Below the pieces are notes generated by a model, which was not told where the DNA came from, searched no databases, and was given only the letters and a program-made list of their open reading frames with translations. From Moheibacter stercoris (GTDB taxonomy: Bacteria; Bacteroidota; Bacteroidia; Flavobacteriales; Weeksellaceae), in NCBI RefSeq assembly GCF_040545805.1, contig NZ_JBEPMO010000004.1:171872-235871 (forward strand): a stretch of 64,000 nt of DNA, written 5' to 3'. The translations under genes and the position numbers were made by a program. Below, piece by piece: positions 41,884-50,780 of this stretch. The first letter of the stretch is position 1. Every line of letters begins with the position of its first letter.

Positions 41884-42762
41884 CTAGTTAAAATAAATTA
41901 GCATAACGATTGTCAAAATCCAACCCACTATTGTAAGCTGTAAAAAAAGATCTTTATAAATCAATTTTGTAGGTGATTCAGTTCGATTGAATACAAATGT
42001 TTGTTGCAAATATCTAAATACCCCTATAATGACAAATATAATTGTATAAAAAATAAGCGAATGAAATCGCTCTTGTGTATCTTCAGACAAAGTAAACATC
42101 ATATAACATACAATGACCATCACGCTATTAATTACCAATGCAATATTGATAAATTCTAAGTTATAACCTTCTAAAGATTTTCTTGTAACTCCCATTGTTT
42201 GGTCATTAACGATTTCACCTCTTCTCTTACCCAAAGCCAACATCAAAGCCAAAACAAAGGTCAATAAAATGGTCCAATCTGAAATTTCAATTCCCGTCAT
42301 AGATCCACCTACCAAAACGCGTAAAACAAAACCCATAGCAATCACCATAACATCTAAAATGGCTATTGTCTTTAATTTAAACGTATAGAAAAGGTTGAGT
42401 AAGAAATATCCCAGCACCAAAAATGACGTGGTCAAATTGGCAAATAAAATCAACAAGACAATTTCAATCGACACTAAAAGAAAAAGTAAAATTATGGCTT
42501 GAGTTTTTGAGATAGCCCCAGACGCCAAGGGTCGAAAGCGTTTTGTAGGATGGTTTTTATCTGACTCAATGTCACTATAATCATTGATGATGTATATGCT
42601 ACTTGCGGCAATACTAAACAGAAAAAATGCTAGAACTGATTGAAAAAACAGGTTATGAATAAATAGGTTACCAGAAAAGATAACAGGTATAAAAACAAAT
42701 AAATTTTTAAACCATTGGTGAACTCTTAACAATTTTAATAAGTCCTTCATAATTATAACCAT
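41884..42762 (-). CDS. UbiA-family prenyltransferase, decaprenyl-phosphate phosphoribosyltransferase-like
   Basis: A 292-residue protein with about nine helices and both Asp-rich UbiA motifs: N-D-Y-S-D-I-E-S-D-K-N-H-P-T-K-R-F-R-P-L-A-S-G (first) and the second around L-G-K-R-R-G-E-I. The opening L-L-R-V-H-Q-W-F-K-N-L-F-V-F is typical of the branch that transfers phosphoribose to polyprenyl phosphate (Rv3806c type). A second in-frame Met four codons downstream (42750) is an alternative start. It begins a ubiA-HAD-methyltransferase operon divergent from the GT-C-like gene, so a polyprenyl-linked pentose donor is suggested. Confidence 0.85.
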   Translation of the reverse strand: MVIIMKDLLKLLRVHQWFKNLFVFIPVIFSGNLFIHNLFFQSVLAFFLFSIAASSIYIINDYSDIESDKNHPTKRFRPLASGAISKTQAIILLFLLVSIEIVLLILFANLTTSFLVLGYFLLNLFYTFKLKTIAILDVMVIAMGFVLRVLVGGSMTGIEISDWTILLTFVLALMLALGKRRGEIVNDQTMGVTRKSLEGYNLEFINIALVINSVMVIVCYMMFTLSEDTQERFHSLIFYTIIFVIIGVFRYLQQTFVFNRTESPTKLIYKDLFLQLTIVGWILTIVMLIYFN

Positions 42763-42791
42763 TATTGAACAAAAGCTAATGTAGGTATTTT

Positions 42792-42799
42792 TATATTTG
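42792..42799 (+). promoter_or_regulatory. -7 promoter box of the GT-C-like gene
   Basis: TATATTTG matches TAnnTTTG, 27 bases before the ATG at 42826, in the 63-base divergent gap to the UbiA gene. Confidence 0.6.
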
Positions 42800-42825
42800 T
42801 TTATTAATCAACTTATTAATTTTTA

Positions 42826-44997
42826 ATGTTACTTTACAATCACCGACTTTTAAAAGGAATTTACAGTATTCTGTTAGCCTTACTTTTTTTCTTATTGGTT
42901 GTTTCATCTTTAGGATTTCTATTCAACATAAAACTCTCTGAATTTCATTTCCCAATTGCGATTATTTTGGCTTTGGTTACCACCTATTTTTTATATGGAA
43001 AAAATGATCTGAAAAATTATATATCATCATTTTTATGGGCAAGTTTAATCCTAATGATAAGCTACTTCTTAAGTATAAATTATTATGATTTTTCTTTTGA
43101 TGGCATGGCCTATCATCAAGATGCAGTTGTGCAATTAGCCGAAGGCTGGAATCCAATAAAGGAAAAAACAGACTCTCAGTATGCTATTTGGTTAAACCAT
43201 TACCAAAAGGGTATTGAAATTATGCAGGCAAATTTTTATCTCATATCAAATAAACTAGAATCTGTCAAAACCATCAATTTTCTTTTATTGATCAGCTGTT
43301 TATTGGTGGTTTTTGAAGCAATAAAATTGACTATTAAAAATACATTTAGTGCTTTTTTCTTAGCTATTTTAGCAAGTTTTTCTTTGATTGTCATCTCACA
43401 ACTTTTCACTAATTATAATGACGGTCTTTATTATTTGCTTTACATATCCTTGGTTGCTAGTATGATTTTGGTGTATCAACACAAAACAAATTTCTATTGG
43501 GCCAATTTGATTATGATTTCCATTTTGTTATGCAACATTAAATTCTCAACATTACCCTCTTTTGTAGTACTTGTAGCCGTATTTTTAGCATTTATCATTT
43601 ATAAAAAAAATTGGACATTCATTCGACCAGCAGTTATTTCCTTGACAATCGTATTTTTTGCTGGTATCATCACAACTTTTAACCCATTGCTTACTAATAT
43701 AAATGAAGGAAAGCATATTTTTCACCCACTTATGGGAACTGAGAAGGTAGACATCATCTCACAAGTTATACCGCATTATATGAGTGACCAAGGAAAATTA
43801 GAACGACTTAAAACTGCTTTTTTTTCTGAGGTAACCAATATTTATATGATGAATGAAGATAGAATTCCGGTTCAAAAATCAAAGATTCCATTTACCATTC
43901 AACCTGGAGAAATTGAATTTTTGCATCATTACGATCTGAGGCTATCTGGTTTTGGTGTTTTCGCGAGTGGTATCTTGCTTCTATCAGTTTTGATTTTGAT
44001 TGTTTATCCTTTATACATGTATATTTATAAAAGAGAAGTTTTTCAAGTTAACAAAGAGAAACTATTGGTGCTATATACTATAGTTTTTGGTATAATCATC
44101 ACAACTTTTATTAATCCCGAATTTTGGTGGGCAAGATATGTACCTCAACTATGGCTTATCAACATCATAGCTCTAGTGATGATTTGGGATTCAAAACAAT
44201 ACTTTTTTAGAGCTCTAAAATTCTTCTTATTATTTTCTTTATTTTTTAACTTCTATTTAGGCCTAACTCAAACACTTAAATTTGAAATAAATTCTACAAA
44301 AGAAATAAATTCTTTACTGAAAGATTGGAAAACGGATGGCGTAAAATTGAAAATTGACCAACAAAATTTCTTCCATGTTTACAAAAGATTTGAAGAAAAC
44401 AATATTCCTTTTGAACTAACGAAAATAACTGAAGGACATTTTATCTACCTCCCAAATACATTTGCCAATGTAAAAATCCAAGAGATATCTAACATTGCAA
44501 GTGTTGACACGCTTATGTTATCTGATCTTGGTTTATCTAACGATGCCAATTTTATTGACTTTTTACGAAAATTTGACAGTGAAACTTTATTAATATCTGC
44601 AAAGGACGAAGCAAGTAATGGGTTTAACAACGAACAGAAAAATAAAATCTATCAAGAATTTAAGTTAAATTTACCCAAACTAGGATATCGTAATTCTTAT
44701 GTTTCAATTATTTCCAATAACAAAGTTCTTTTGGAAGAAATAGATGATCAAAAACAAATTACCTTTGAGAATCATAAAGTTTTAAATGATTTAGGTATTA
44801 CAAAAATGAAATCAGGCGGATACCGATCGGGGAATGTTTCTTCTATCAGAATTAATGGCGCTGATTTATCCTTAAATAAGAGAGGACTTAATATAGTATT
44901 GATTAAAGATAAAACATTCTATCAAGTATATTTAGATTCATATAATTCCGATCGAATGGACAGTGTTGTTTATAAAGTAAACTTTAAAACCCACTAG
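42826..44997 (+). CDS. 723-aa membrane protein, GT-C glycosyltransferase-like
   Basis: A large integral membrane protein, not matched to a named family. About 12 hydrophobic helices span residues 10-480. The first external loop has N-Y-Y-D-F-S-F-D-G-M-A-Y-H-Q-D-A-V-V-Q-L-A-E-G-W-N-P (about 85-110), with the acidic D and the H-x-x-x-V-x-x-L-x-x-G-W-N-P pattern that GT-C enzymes use to bind a polyprenyl-linked donor. The last ~230 residues (490-723) form a soluble, probably periplasmic, domain without recognisable motifs. It is divergent from ubiA-HAD, which could supply the donor. Moderately sure it is a GT-C enzyme; the donor and acceptor are unknown. Confidence 0.65.
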   Translation: MLLYNHRLLKGIYSILLALLFFLLVVSSLGFLFNIKLSEFHFPIAIILALVTTYFLYGKNDLKNYISSFLWASLILMISYFLSINYYDFSFDGMAYHQDAVVQLAEGWNPIKEKTDSQYAIWLNHYQKGIEIMQANFYLISNKLESVKTINFLLLISCLLVVFEAIKLTIKNTFSAFFLAILASFSLIVISQLFTNYNDGLYYLLYISLVASMILVYQHKTNFYWANLIMISILLCNIKFSTLPSFVVLVAVFLAFIIYKKNWTFIRPAVISLTIVFFAGIITTFNPLLTNINEGKHIFHPLMGTEKVDIISQVIPHYMSDQGKLERLKTAFFSEVTNIYMMNEDRIPVQKSKIPFTIQPGEIEFLHHYDLRLSGFGVFASGILLLSVLILIVYPLYMYIYKREVFQVNKEKLLVLYTIVFGIIITTFINPEFWWARYVPQLWLINIIALVMIWDSKQYFFRALKFFLLFSLFFNFYLGLTQTLKFEINSTKEINSLLKDWKTDGVKLKIDQQNFFHVYKRFEENNIPFELTKITEGHFIYLPNTFANVKIQEISNIASVDTLMLSDLGLSNDANFIDFLRKFDSETLLISAKDEASNGFNNEQKNKIYQEFKLNLPKLGYRNSYVSIISNNKVLLEEIDDQKQITFENHKVLNDLGITKMKSGGYRSGNVSSIRINGADLSLNKRGLNIVLIKDKTFYQVYLDSYNSDRMDSVVYKVNFKTH

Positions 44998-45153
44998 GAT
45001 AAAAGCTTTTTAAGGAGAAAAAATAATTTTTTAAATATTGTGAAAATATAATTTCAAAAGATTATTTTTATTACGAAATCAACCAACATCATGAACTAAT
45101 GGTTTTTCAAATGAATATCTAAAAATTATGAGCTCACTTTTCGTACAATCTCT

Positions 45154-45960
45154 ATGATTACCGCTAAACTTCTAATCATCATTTGTCATTTTAATAATCT
45201 TGAAGGATTAGAGAAAACGATTTTATCCATAAAGGAAAATTTTAAAATTGACATATTAGTTGTCGATGATGGGAGTAAAACCAAACCTGCCGAGCAAAAT
45301 CTTAAAAATTTGTATAAAAATGGAGAGGTTTTTTTGAAGCTATTACCAGAAAATCAAGGGGTAGGTAAGGCATCAAATGTGGGCCTAAATTTTGCCATCC
45401 AGCATCAATATGATTTAACTGGAAGATTGGACTGTGGAGATATCGTTCATCCTAATAAATATGAAAAACAACTAGAGTTTTTAGAAAATAACCCAGAAAT
45501 AAAACTTTTAGGGACTTGGATTAACATGGTTGATATGGAAGGAAAAGTACTAATGAAACTCAAACATCCGACAGACTATGAGGCTATAAAAAAGAAATTA
45601 AATTTTAATAGTGCTTTTACTAATTCCAGTGTGATTTTCTATGTTTCGGCATTAGAAAAAACAGGGTTATTTCCAGAAAAATACAATAGAAACGGTGAGG
45701 ATTATGCGTTTTTTTACAATTTTTCAAAAATTTACCCAACAACCAACCTTCCTGAATTTTTGGTAGATTATGTGGTAGACCCAAACTCAATTTCAAGTTT
45801 ACACCGAAAAGATCAAGTCAAAAATCGATTGATGATAAATTTGGATAATTTCGAATTTGGAATCTATCCGATATTAGCCCTAGTCCAAAATTCCATTATT
45901 TATTTCATCCCAAGAAACCTAATGATTAAACTTAAAAAAGCAATAAAATACAACCAATAA
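45154..45960 (+). CDS. Glycosyltransferase family 2 (first paralogue)
   Basis: A 268-residue GT-A-fold enzyme: N-terminal strand L-L-I-I-I-C-H-F-N-N-L-E-G-L-E-K-T, V-V-D-D-G-S (about 36-41) for nucleotide binding, and the acidic motif G-R-L-D-C-G-D-I (about 89-96) in place of the usual D-x-D. L-G-T-W-I-N-M-V-D and the late E-D-Y-A-F-F-Y (putative catalytic base E/D) complete the fold. The paralogue at 48662 is about half identical along its full length. The acceptor sugar is unknown. A 156-base gap without visible features precedes it. Confidence 0.88.
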   Translation: MITAKLLIIICHFNNLEGLEKTILSIKENFKIDILVVDDGSKTKPAEQNLKNLYKNGEVFLKLLPENQGVGKASNVGLNFAIQHQYDLTGRLDCGDIVHPNKYEKQLEFLENNPEIKLLGTWINMVDMEGKVLMKLKHPTDYEAIKKKLNFNSAFTNSSVIFYVSALEKTGLFPEKYNRNGEDYAFFYNFSKIYPTTNLPEFLVDYVVDPNSISSLHRKDQVKNRLMINLDNFEFGIYPILALVQNSIIYFIPRNLMIKLKKAIKYNQ

Positions 45961-45995
45961 AGGCCCCTTAATAACTTTTTACACAACAAATAAGT

Positions 45996-46003
45996 TACAT
46001 TTG
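45996..46003 (+). promoter_or_regulatory. -7 promoter box of the Wzx flippase gene
   Basis: TACATTTG matches TAnnTTTG, 39 bases before the ATG at 46043, inside the polysaccharide locus. Confidence 0.5.
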
Positions 46004-46042
46004 CTCCAATTATAGCATTTACGCTAAATCAAAAGAAATAGT

Positions 46043-47338
46043 ATGTTGAAGTCGTTACTCGAAAAATTTAAAAATCGAGAAAATGCAAAAGATAGTATGA
46101 TAGCCCTTACCCTCAAAATGTCAGGGGTTGGGTTATTGTTCTTACTCACATTGTTTTTAACCAATAATTTTTCTCCAGATTTGGTAGGACAATATAGTTT
46201 TAGTCGTTCCATATTATTGATTTTAGGAGGTATCAGTATAATTGGCGCAGAACAATCTATTATTTATTATTCGGGCTATTTACGTTCGAAAAATGCTATC
46301 AACAATATAAAATCAGTTTACTTCAAAACCGTTAAACTGATTTTGTTTTCATCCTTGTTGCTTATACTCATAATGAATTTAATAAATGCTGAATTTATCA
46401 ATTCATTCTTCGAAGTAGAAAACCCTTTTGGACTAGTTAAAAAAGTTACATTTTATTTATTTTTCCATTCCATCATGATGCTCAACATTGAAATGTTTCG
46501 AGCATTGAATAAAATGGTTATTTCAGAAATCTTTAGAAATATCACCCGATATGGACTATTTTTCATAGGAGCTTACATTCTACTCATAAATGATTTAGAT
46601 TTCTATTTAGTGGATGTATACTTAGGATGTTTTGTAGTGCTTTGCCTAATCACTTGTATTTTATTGGCGTTGGAATTTAAAAAATTAGGCGAAATTAATC
46701 CTGACGTAAAAATATCTACGAAGGAAATATTTTACACTTCCTATCCGATGGCACTCAATGCGATGACATTTTTCCTCATGCAAAGTACAGATGTTATTTT
46801 GTTGGGTAAATTTGAGCAATTTGACACCGTCGCCTATTATGACACGGCTGTTCGTGTTGCATCTCTTACTATGATCGGTGTAATGTCTGTAAATGTTGTA
46901 ATAGCACCAAAAATTGCTGAACTCTATAATCAACAAAAATTGGATGAATTGCAGAAACTCGTCAAATCCTCCATCAGATTGATGTTGTTATTTAGTACTC
47001 CTGCGATTCTATTTTTATTTGTTTTTGCAGAATTTGTTTTAGGTCTTTTTGGAGAACAATATAAATCAGCCAAAATGGCTTTATTCATCCTTATAACGGC
47101 ACAATACATCACAACCGTAATGGGAATGGCAGGAAATTATATGAATATGACTGGGAAACAAAGGATTTTACATAAAATTCTAATTTTTGCCTTTTTACTT
47201 AACGTCGCGTTAAACTACCTCTTAATTCCCAAAATGGGGATGAATGGATCTGCTCTTGCAACGGGTATTACAATCGTTATATGGCATAGTATAACAATTG
47301 CGATTATTTACAAAAAAGATAAAATATTTGTTTTCTAA
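46043..47338 (+). CDS. Oligosaccharide flippase family protein (Wzx-like)
   Basis: A 431-residue membrane protein with about 12 helices and the polysaccharide-biosynthesis-protein pattern: S-G-V-G-L-L-F-L-L-T-L-F-L-T-N-N-F-S-P-D-L-V-G-Q-Y near the start, and late A-L-A-T-G-I-T-I-V-I-W. It probably flips the lipid-linked repeat unit made by the enzymes of this locus. It has its own -7 box and is tightly followed by the second polymerase-like gene. Confidence 0.87.
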   Translation: MLKSLLEKFKNRENAKDSMIALTLKMSGVGLLFLLTLFLTNNFSPDLVGQYSFSRSILLILGGISIIGAEQSIIYYSGYLRSKNAINNIKSVYFKTVKLILFSSLLLILIMNLINAEFINSFFEVENPFGLVKKVTFYLFFHSIMMLNIEMFRALNKMVISEIFRNITRYGLFFIGAYILLINDLDFYLVDVYLGCFVVLCLITCILLALEFKKLGEINPDVKISTKEIFYTSYPMALNAMTFFLMQSTDVILLGKFEQFDTVAYYDTAVRVASLTMIGVMSVNVVIAPKIAELYNQQKLDELQKLVKSSIRLMLLFSTPAILFLFVFAEFVLGLFGEQYKSAKMALFILITAQYITTVMGMAGNYMNMTGKQRILHKILIFAFLLNVALNYLLIPKMGMNGSALATGITIVIWHSITIAIIYKKDKIFVF

Positions 47339-47369
47339 TATCGTTCAATCAAAAGTAAATAACTCTAAA

Positions 47370-48602
47370 GTGAAGAATATTCAAAAAATCTATCCTCTAT
47401 TATTTTCTGCGTTATGTTTACTTATACCTTTCACTGAACATTTTAAGGCCGGCCCCAACATTATTACGGGTCTACTTTTGATTTTGTTTCCTTTTGTATT
47501 CAAAAAAAAATCATTGTCAAAATTAAACACAATCCCATTTTTCGCTTATTTGGCTATTTGTTTGTGGACATTAATGGGCATTTTGTGGAATCAACATTGG
47601 AAGGACTTAGGCTTTCTCAACAAATTAATCTCTGTTCCTATCTTTATAATTTTAGCTTTAGGAATTCATAAAAATGATTTTCCTAAACTGATTTATTCAT
47701 TTCTATTAGGTTCTTTTGGTTTACTACTTATATCAGTTGGCAAACTCACGAATCATTATCTGCATTTTCAAACGCTAAAGTTAGATGTAGGAAAAGAAGT
47801 GAATGAATTATTGATGGGAGAAAGACCGTTTTTGGGCTTTATTTACATCGTGTCGATTTGTTTATGTTTTTATTTGATTACCAAAAGTCAAAATCGAGCC
47901 AAACGTATACTCTTAGGTGTAGTTTGCTTAATTTTTGCAAGTTTTATTCTATTTATCTCCGCAAGACTTTCTATTTTAACTTTGGTGATTATTTTAGGTA
48001 TATCTATATTTTATGCCAAAAATAAACTGAAACTTTTTGGAGCTGTAAGTATAGGAATAGCTGGAATTTTGGTTTTTGCACTGACAAATCCCACCTTCAA
48101 AAGTCGTTTAACGGCTGGATTCGCCCAAGAAGATATCAAAGTACAGAAAGTAATTGCAATGGAACCACGATCACATATCTGGTTATCTGCTTATCAAATT
48201 TTGCAAGCGGAACCATTGCCCATTTTAGGGTATGGTTATAGAACTACAATTGATAAATTAGTAGAAAATTATACAACAAAAGATGGATTTTTAGACGAAG
48301 ACCATCGACAATATTTTATACAAAGTAGATTTAATACACATAATCAATATCTAAACTTTTTACTTAGTACAGGTTTTATTGGTTTAATTCTTTTCTTATT
48401 GTTCATGACAACTTTGTTATATAAAAACTCCTCAACATATCCACAGATTGCCATTGTATTAGCGCTAGCTTTGTTCTTCTTTTTTGAAAATGTTTTAAGT
48501 AGACAGCTTGGTGCGATGCTTGTTGGATTTGTTTGGATAATAAGTTTATTCTTATCTTGCGACACCAGTATTGGTAATCGTAAACAAGATACCCAAAAAT
48601 AA
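47370..48602 (+). CDS. O-antigen polymerase/ligase family membrane protein (second copy)
   Basis: A membrane protein with about 11 helices and a long periplasmic loop (residues ~255-345 counted from the GTG at 47370) containing H-I-W-L-S-A-Y-Q-I-L-Q-A-E-P-L-P-I-L-G-Y-G, matching the x-x-x-P-(I/L)-x-G-x-G hallmark of Wzy_C/O-antigen ligases, and T-H-N-Q-Y-L-N-F with the conserved His. The start is uncertain: the frame opens at TTG 47298, 41 bases inside the flippase gene, while GTG 47370 avoids the overlap. It differs strongly from the copy at 39164; one of them may be the polymerase and the other the ligase. Confidence 0.82.
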   Translation: MKNIQKIYPLLFSALCLLIPFTEHFKAGPNIITGLLLILFPFVFKKKSLSKLNTIPFFAYLAICLWTLMGILWNQHWKDLGFLNKLISVPIFIILALGIHKNDFPKLIYSFLLGSFGLLLISVGKLTNHYLHFQTLKLDVGKEVNELLMGERPFLGFIYIVSICLCFYLITKSQNRAKRILLGVVCLIFASFILFISARLSILTLVIILGISIFYAKNKLKLFGAVSIGIAGILVFALTNPTFKSRLTAGFAQEDIKVQKVIAMEPRSHIWLSAYQILQAEPLPILGYGYRTTIDKLVENYTTKDGFLDEDHRQYFIQSRFNTHNQYLNFLLSTGFIGLILFLLFMTTLLYKNSSTYPQIAIVLALALFFFFENVLSRQLGAMLVGFVWIISLFLSCDTSIGNRKQDTQK

Positions 48603-48661
48603 TTACCTTTTCTATCTATTTATATATTTTTTAGTGGAATCAAGGTAGCAAAATCAATAAA

Positions 48662-49471
48662 ATGATTGGCAAGAATTTAATTGTACTTATCGCCCATTAT
48701 AACAATCTAGAAGGATTAGAAAAAACTCTTTTATCTATAGATGAACCTTTTGATGTTGACATTATGATTGTCGATGATGGAAGCGAGACAAAACCTACTT
48801 TAAATCACTTAAAATCAATCTATACCAAAGGAGAGGTTTTTTTAGAATTATTGCCAAAAAATCAAGGAGTTGGAATTGCTGCAAATCATGGACTATCATT
48901 AATTCAAAAAATGGATTATGAGCTAATTGCACGTTTAGATTGTGGAGATTTAAATAAACCCAATAAATATCAAAAACAATTAGACTACCTGAATAGAAAT
49001 CCTGATGTGATGGTTTTGGGAACATGGGCAGATATCGTGAATGAAAATGGTGATTTTATGTTTGTATTGGAATTCCCAACGGAATATGAAAAAATCAAGA
49101 AAAAGATGTTTGTAAATAGCATGTTCATAAACCCAACTGTTATTTTCCGAAAAAAAATTCTCGATACAATTGGCTTGTATAAATATGAATACAGACATGC
49201 TGCACAAGATTATGCATTCTATTTTGATGCGGTTAAAAAATTTAAATGCGAAAATTTGCCAGAATCTTTGTTAGTGTATGTTATAGAAGAAAAATCTATT
49301 TCAACTCAAAAAAGAAAACTCCAAGTTAAAAACAGAATCAAAATAATTCTCAACCATTTTGAATTTGGCTTTTACCCTATTTATAGCTTATTGAGAAACT
49401 CCTTTTTATATTTTATTTCTCGAGATTTATCAAACAAACTCAAGAAACTCACTAATTTTAACAATGGTTAA
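48662..49471 (+). CDS. Glycosyltransferase family 2 (second paralogue)
   Basis: A 269-residue GT-A enzyme about half identical to the one at 45154, with the same opening (H-Y-N-N-L-E-G-L-E-K-T-L), V-D-D-G-S (about 37-41), A-R-L-D-C-G-D-L (about 90-97) and D-Y-A-F-Y-F-D. Both share the unusual D-C-G-D acidic motif, so they arose by duplication and probably add related sugars. The gene overlaps the next one by 8 bases. Confidence 0.88.
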   Translation: MIGKNLIVLIAHYNNLEGLEKTLLSIDEPFDVDIMIVDDGSETKPTLNHLKSIYTKGEVFLELLPKNQGVGIAANHGLSLIQKMDYELIARLDCGDLNKPNKYQKQLDYLNRNPDVMVLGTWADIVNENGDFMFVLEFPTEYEKIKKKMFVNSMFINPTVIFRKKILDTIGLYKYEYRHAAQDYAFYFDAVKKFKCENLPESLLVYVIEEKSISTQKRKLQVKNRIKIILNHFEFGFYPIYSLLRNSFLYFISRDLSNKLKKLTNFNNG

Positions 49472-50564
49472 TTTTCTTGAAATGAAAGGTAAAAGAGTTT
49501 TGGTTGCAGATTGGCTCGATTTATATGGAGGTGCAGAAAAAGTCATAACTATTTTAGATGAAATTATAAATTTTGATGAAGTCTACACTTTGACAGATAT
49601 TCGAAAACCAGAAGATAAACATTTATTTTTCAAAGGAAATCCCAAAATTCATTCAACAAAACTTCAAGTTTTTGGAAAATACTTCCGTTACCTTTTACCC
49701 TTATTCCCCTATTTTGTAAAACAAATCAAAATAGATCCCAATTCGAAATTTATTTTTAGCTCATCGCATAACATTGCTAAAGGGATTTCAAAAACATCAG
49801 CAGATCAAATTCACTACTCTTATATTCAATCTCGAAATTTGAAATACATATGGGATGATGAACAAATTGATTTGTATTTTGGGAAATTTAAGTTCCTGAT
49901 TTTACCCTTCGTAAAATATTTACAAAAATACGATGTTCAATCAGCTCAAAAACCAGATCTGTTAATCGCCAATTCTTTGTTTCAAAAGCAATGGCTATGG
50001 GACCACTATCATCGTGACTCAGTCGTTATTTATCCGCCAGTAGATCTATCAACATACCAACTATACACCCAAAAGGAAGATTACTATGTTGCGGTTGGAC
50101 GATTTGCAAAAATGAAACGTTTCGACATTTTGATTGATGCCTTTAATCAAATGCCCGATAAAAAGCTGATTTTGATTGGAGATGGTGAACTTAATGATCA
50201 ATTCAGAAAAACCGCTAAATCCAATATACAATTTACAGGTTTCTTGAACAGCGACAAGGTATATGAGTATGTGAAAAAAGCCAAAGCGGCAATTTACATT
50301 GGTATAGAAGATTTTGGAATTGCAGCCGTTGAAGCTCAAGCTTGTGGAACCCCAGTAATTGCAATTGGTAATGGCGGCACGGCAGAAACTATTTTACATA
50401 AAAAAACAGGAATTTTGGTAGAGAATCAAAATGTAACTTCTCTTATCAAATCTGTCGAGGAATTTGAATCCCACCAGTTTGATTATGAATACATTTCAAA
50501 ACATTCCCAAAAATTCTCTAAAAAAGAGTTCATCAATAGCATTACCAATTTACTATCTGTATAA
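49464..50564 (+). CDS. Glycosyltransferase family 4
   Basis: A 366-residue GT-B-fold retaining glycosyltransferase. The N-terminal part has D-W-L-D-L-Y-G-G-A-E-K (about 13-23), the acceptor-side loop of GT4. The C-terminal part has Y-Y-V-A-V-G-R-F-A-K-M-K-R-F-D (donor domain start), G-D-G-E-L, and the E-x7-E motif in E-D-F-G-I-A-A-V-E-A-Q-A-C-G-T-P-V-I-A (about 289-307). Met-1 at 49464 overlaps the previous gene by 8 bases; Met-7 at 49482 is an alternative. A gene remnant resembling a GT4 C-terminus follows. Confidence 0.9.
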   Translation: MVNFLEMKGKRVLVADWLDLYGGAEKVITILDEIINFDEVYTLTDIRKPEDKHLFFKGNPKIHSTKLQVFGKYFRYLLPLFPYFVKQIKIDPNSKFIFSSSHNIAKGISKTSADQIHYSYIQSRNLKYIWDDEQIDLYFGKFKFLILPFVKYLQKYDVQSAQKPDLLIANSLFQKQWLWDHYHRDSVVIYPPVDLSTYQLYTQKEDYYVAVGRFAKMKRFDILIDAFNQMPDKKLILIGDGELNDQFRKTAKSNIQFTGFLNSDKVYEYVKKAKAAIYIGIEDFGIAAVEAQACGTPVIAIGNGGTAETILHKKTGILVENQNVTSLIKSVEEFESHQFDYEYISKHSQKFSKKEFINSITNLLSV

Positions 50565-50565
50565 A

Positions 50566-50731
50566 GTATTCGGAATCTAATTTATAGAAACTTCGCATTA
50601 TTTTTAAATCCATCGTTTTCTACCAAACTCATTCAAGAGAATATTACTCACCAAGCCAAACAACCTTTTGAAAATCCTTTTCTTTTAATGTGGAAAAGAT
50701 GCTAGAAGAACATACTTTACTATCTCAAATT
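50566..50731 (+). pseudogene. Probable glycosyltransferase gene remnant
   Basis: The gap after the GT4 gene holds coding-like sequence without a start. Reading from 50565 in the frame of 50622 gives Y-R-N-F-A-L-F-L-N-P-S-F-S-T-K-L-I-Q-E-N, then I-T-H-Q-A-K-Q-P-F-E-N-P-F, up to a TAG near 50700; shifting frame near 50690 gives V-E-K-M-L-E-E-H-T-L-L-S-Q-I and a stop (TGA at about 50732-50734). The pattern (F-S, then F with spaced helix, then W/E-K-x-x-E-E-H) resembles the C-terminal helix of GT4 enzymes. I take it as the decayed 3' end of a lost gene. This is a reading by eye and is not certain. Confidence 0.4.
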
Positions 50732-50734
50732 TGA

Positions 50735-50742
50735 TATATTTG
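50735..50742 (+). promoter_or_regulatory. -7 promoter box of the sugar transferase gene
   Basis: TATATTTG matches TAnnTTTG, 38 bases before the ATG at 50781. Confidence 0.6.
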
Positions 50743-50780
50743 CGCTATTATCCACCATTTAGAAGTGTAAATAAGAACAA

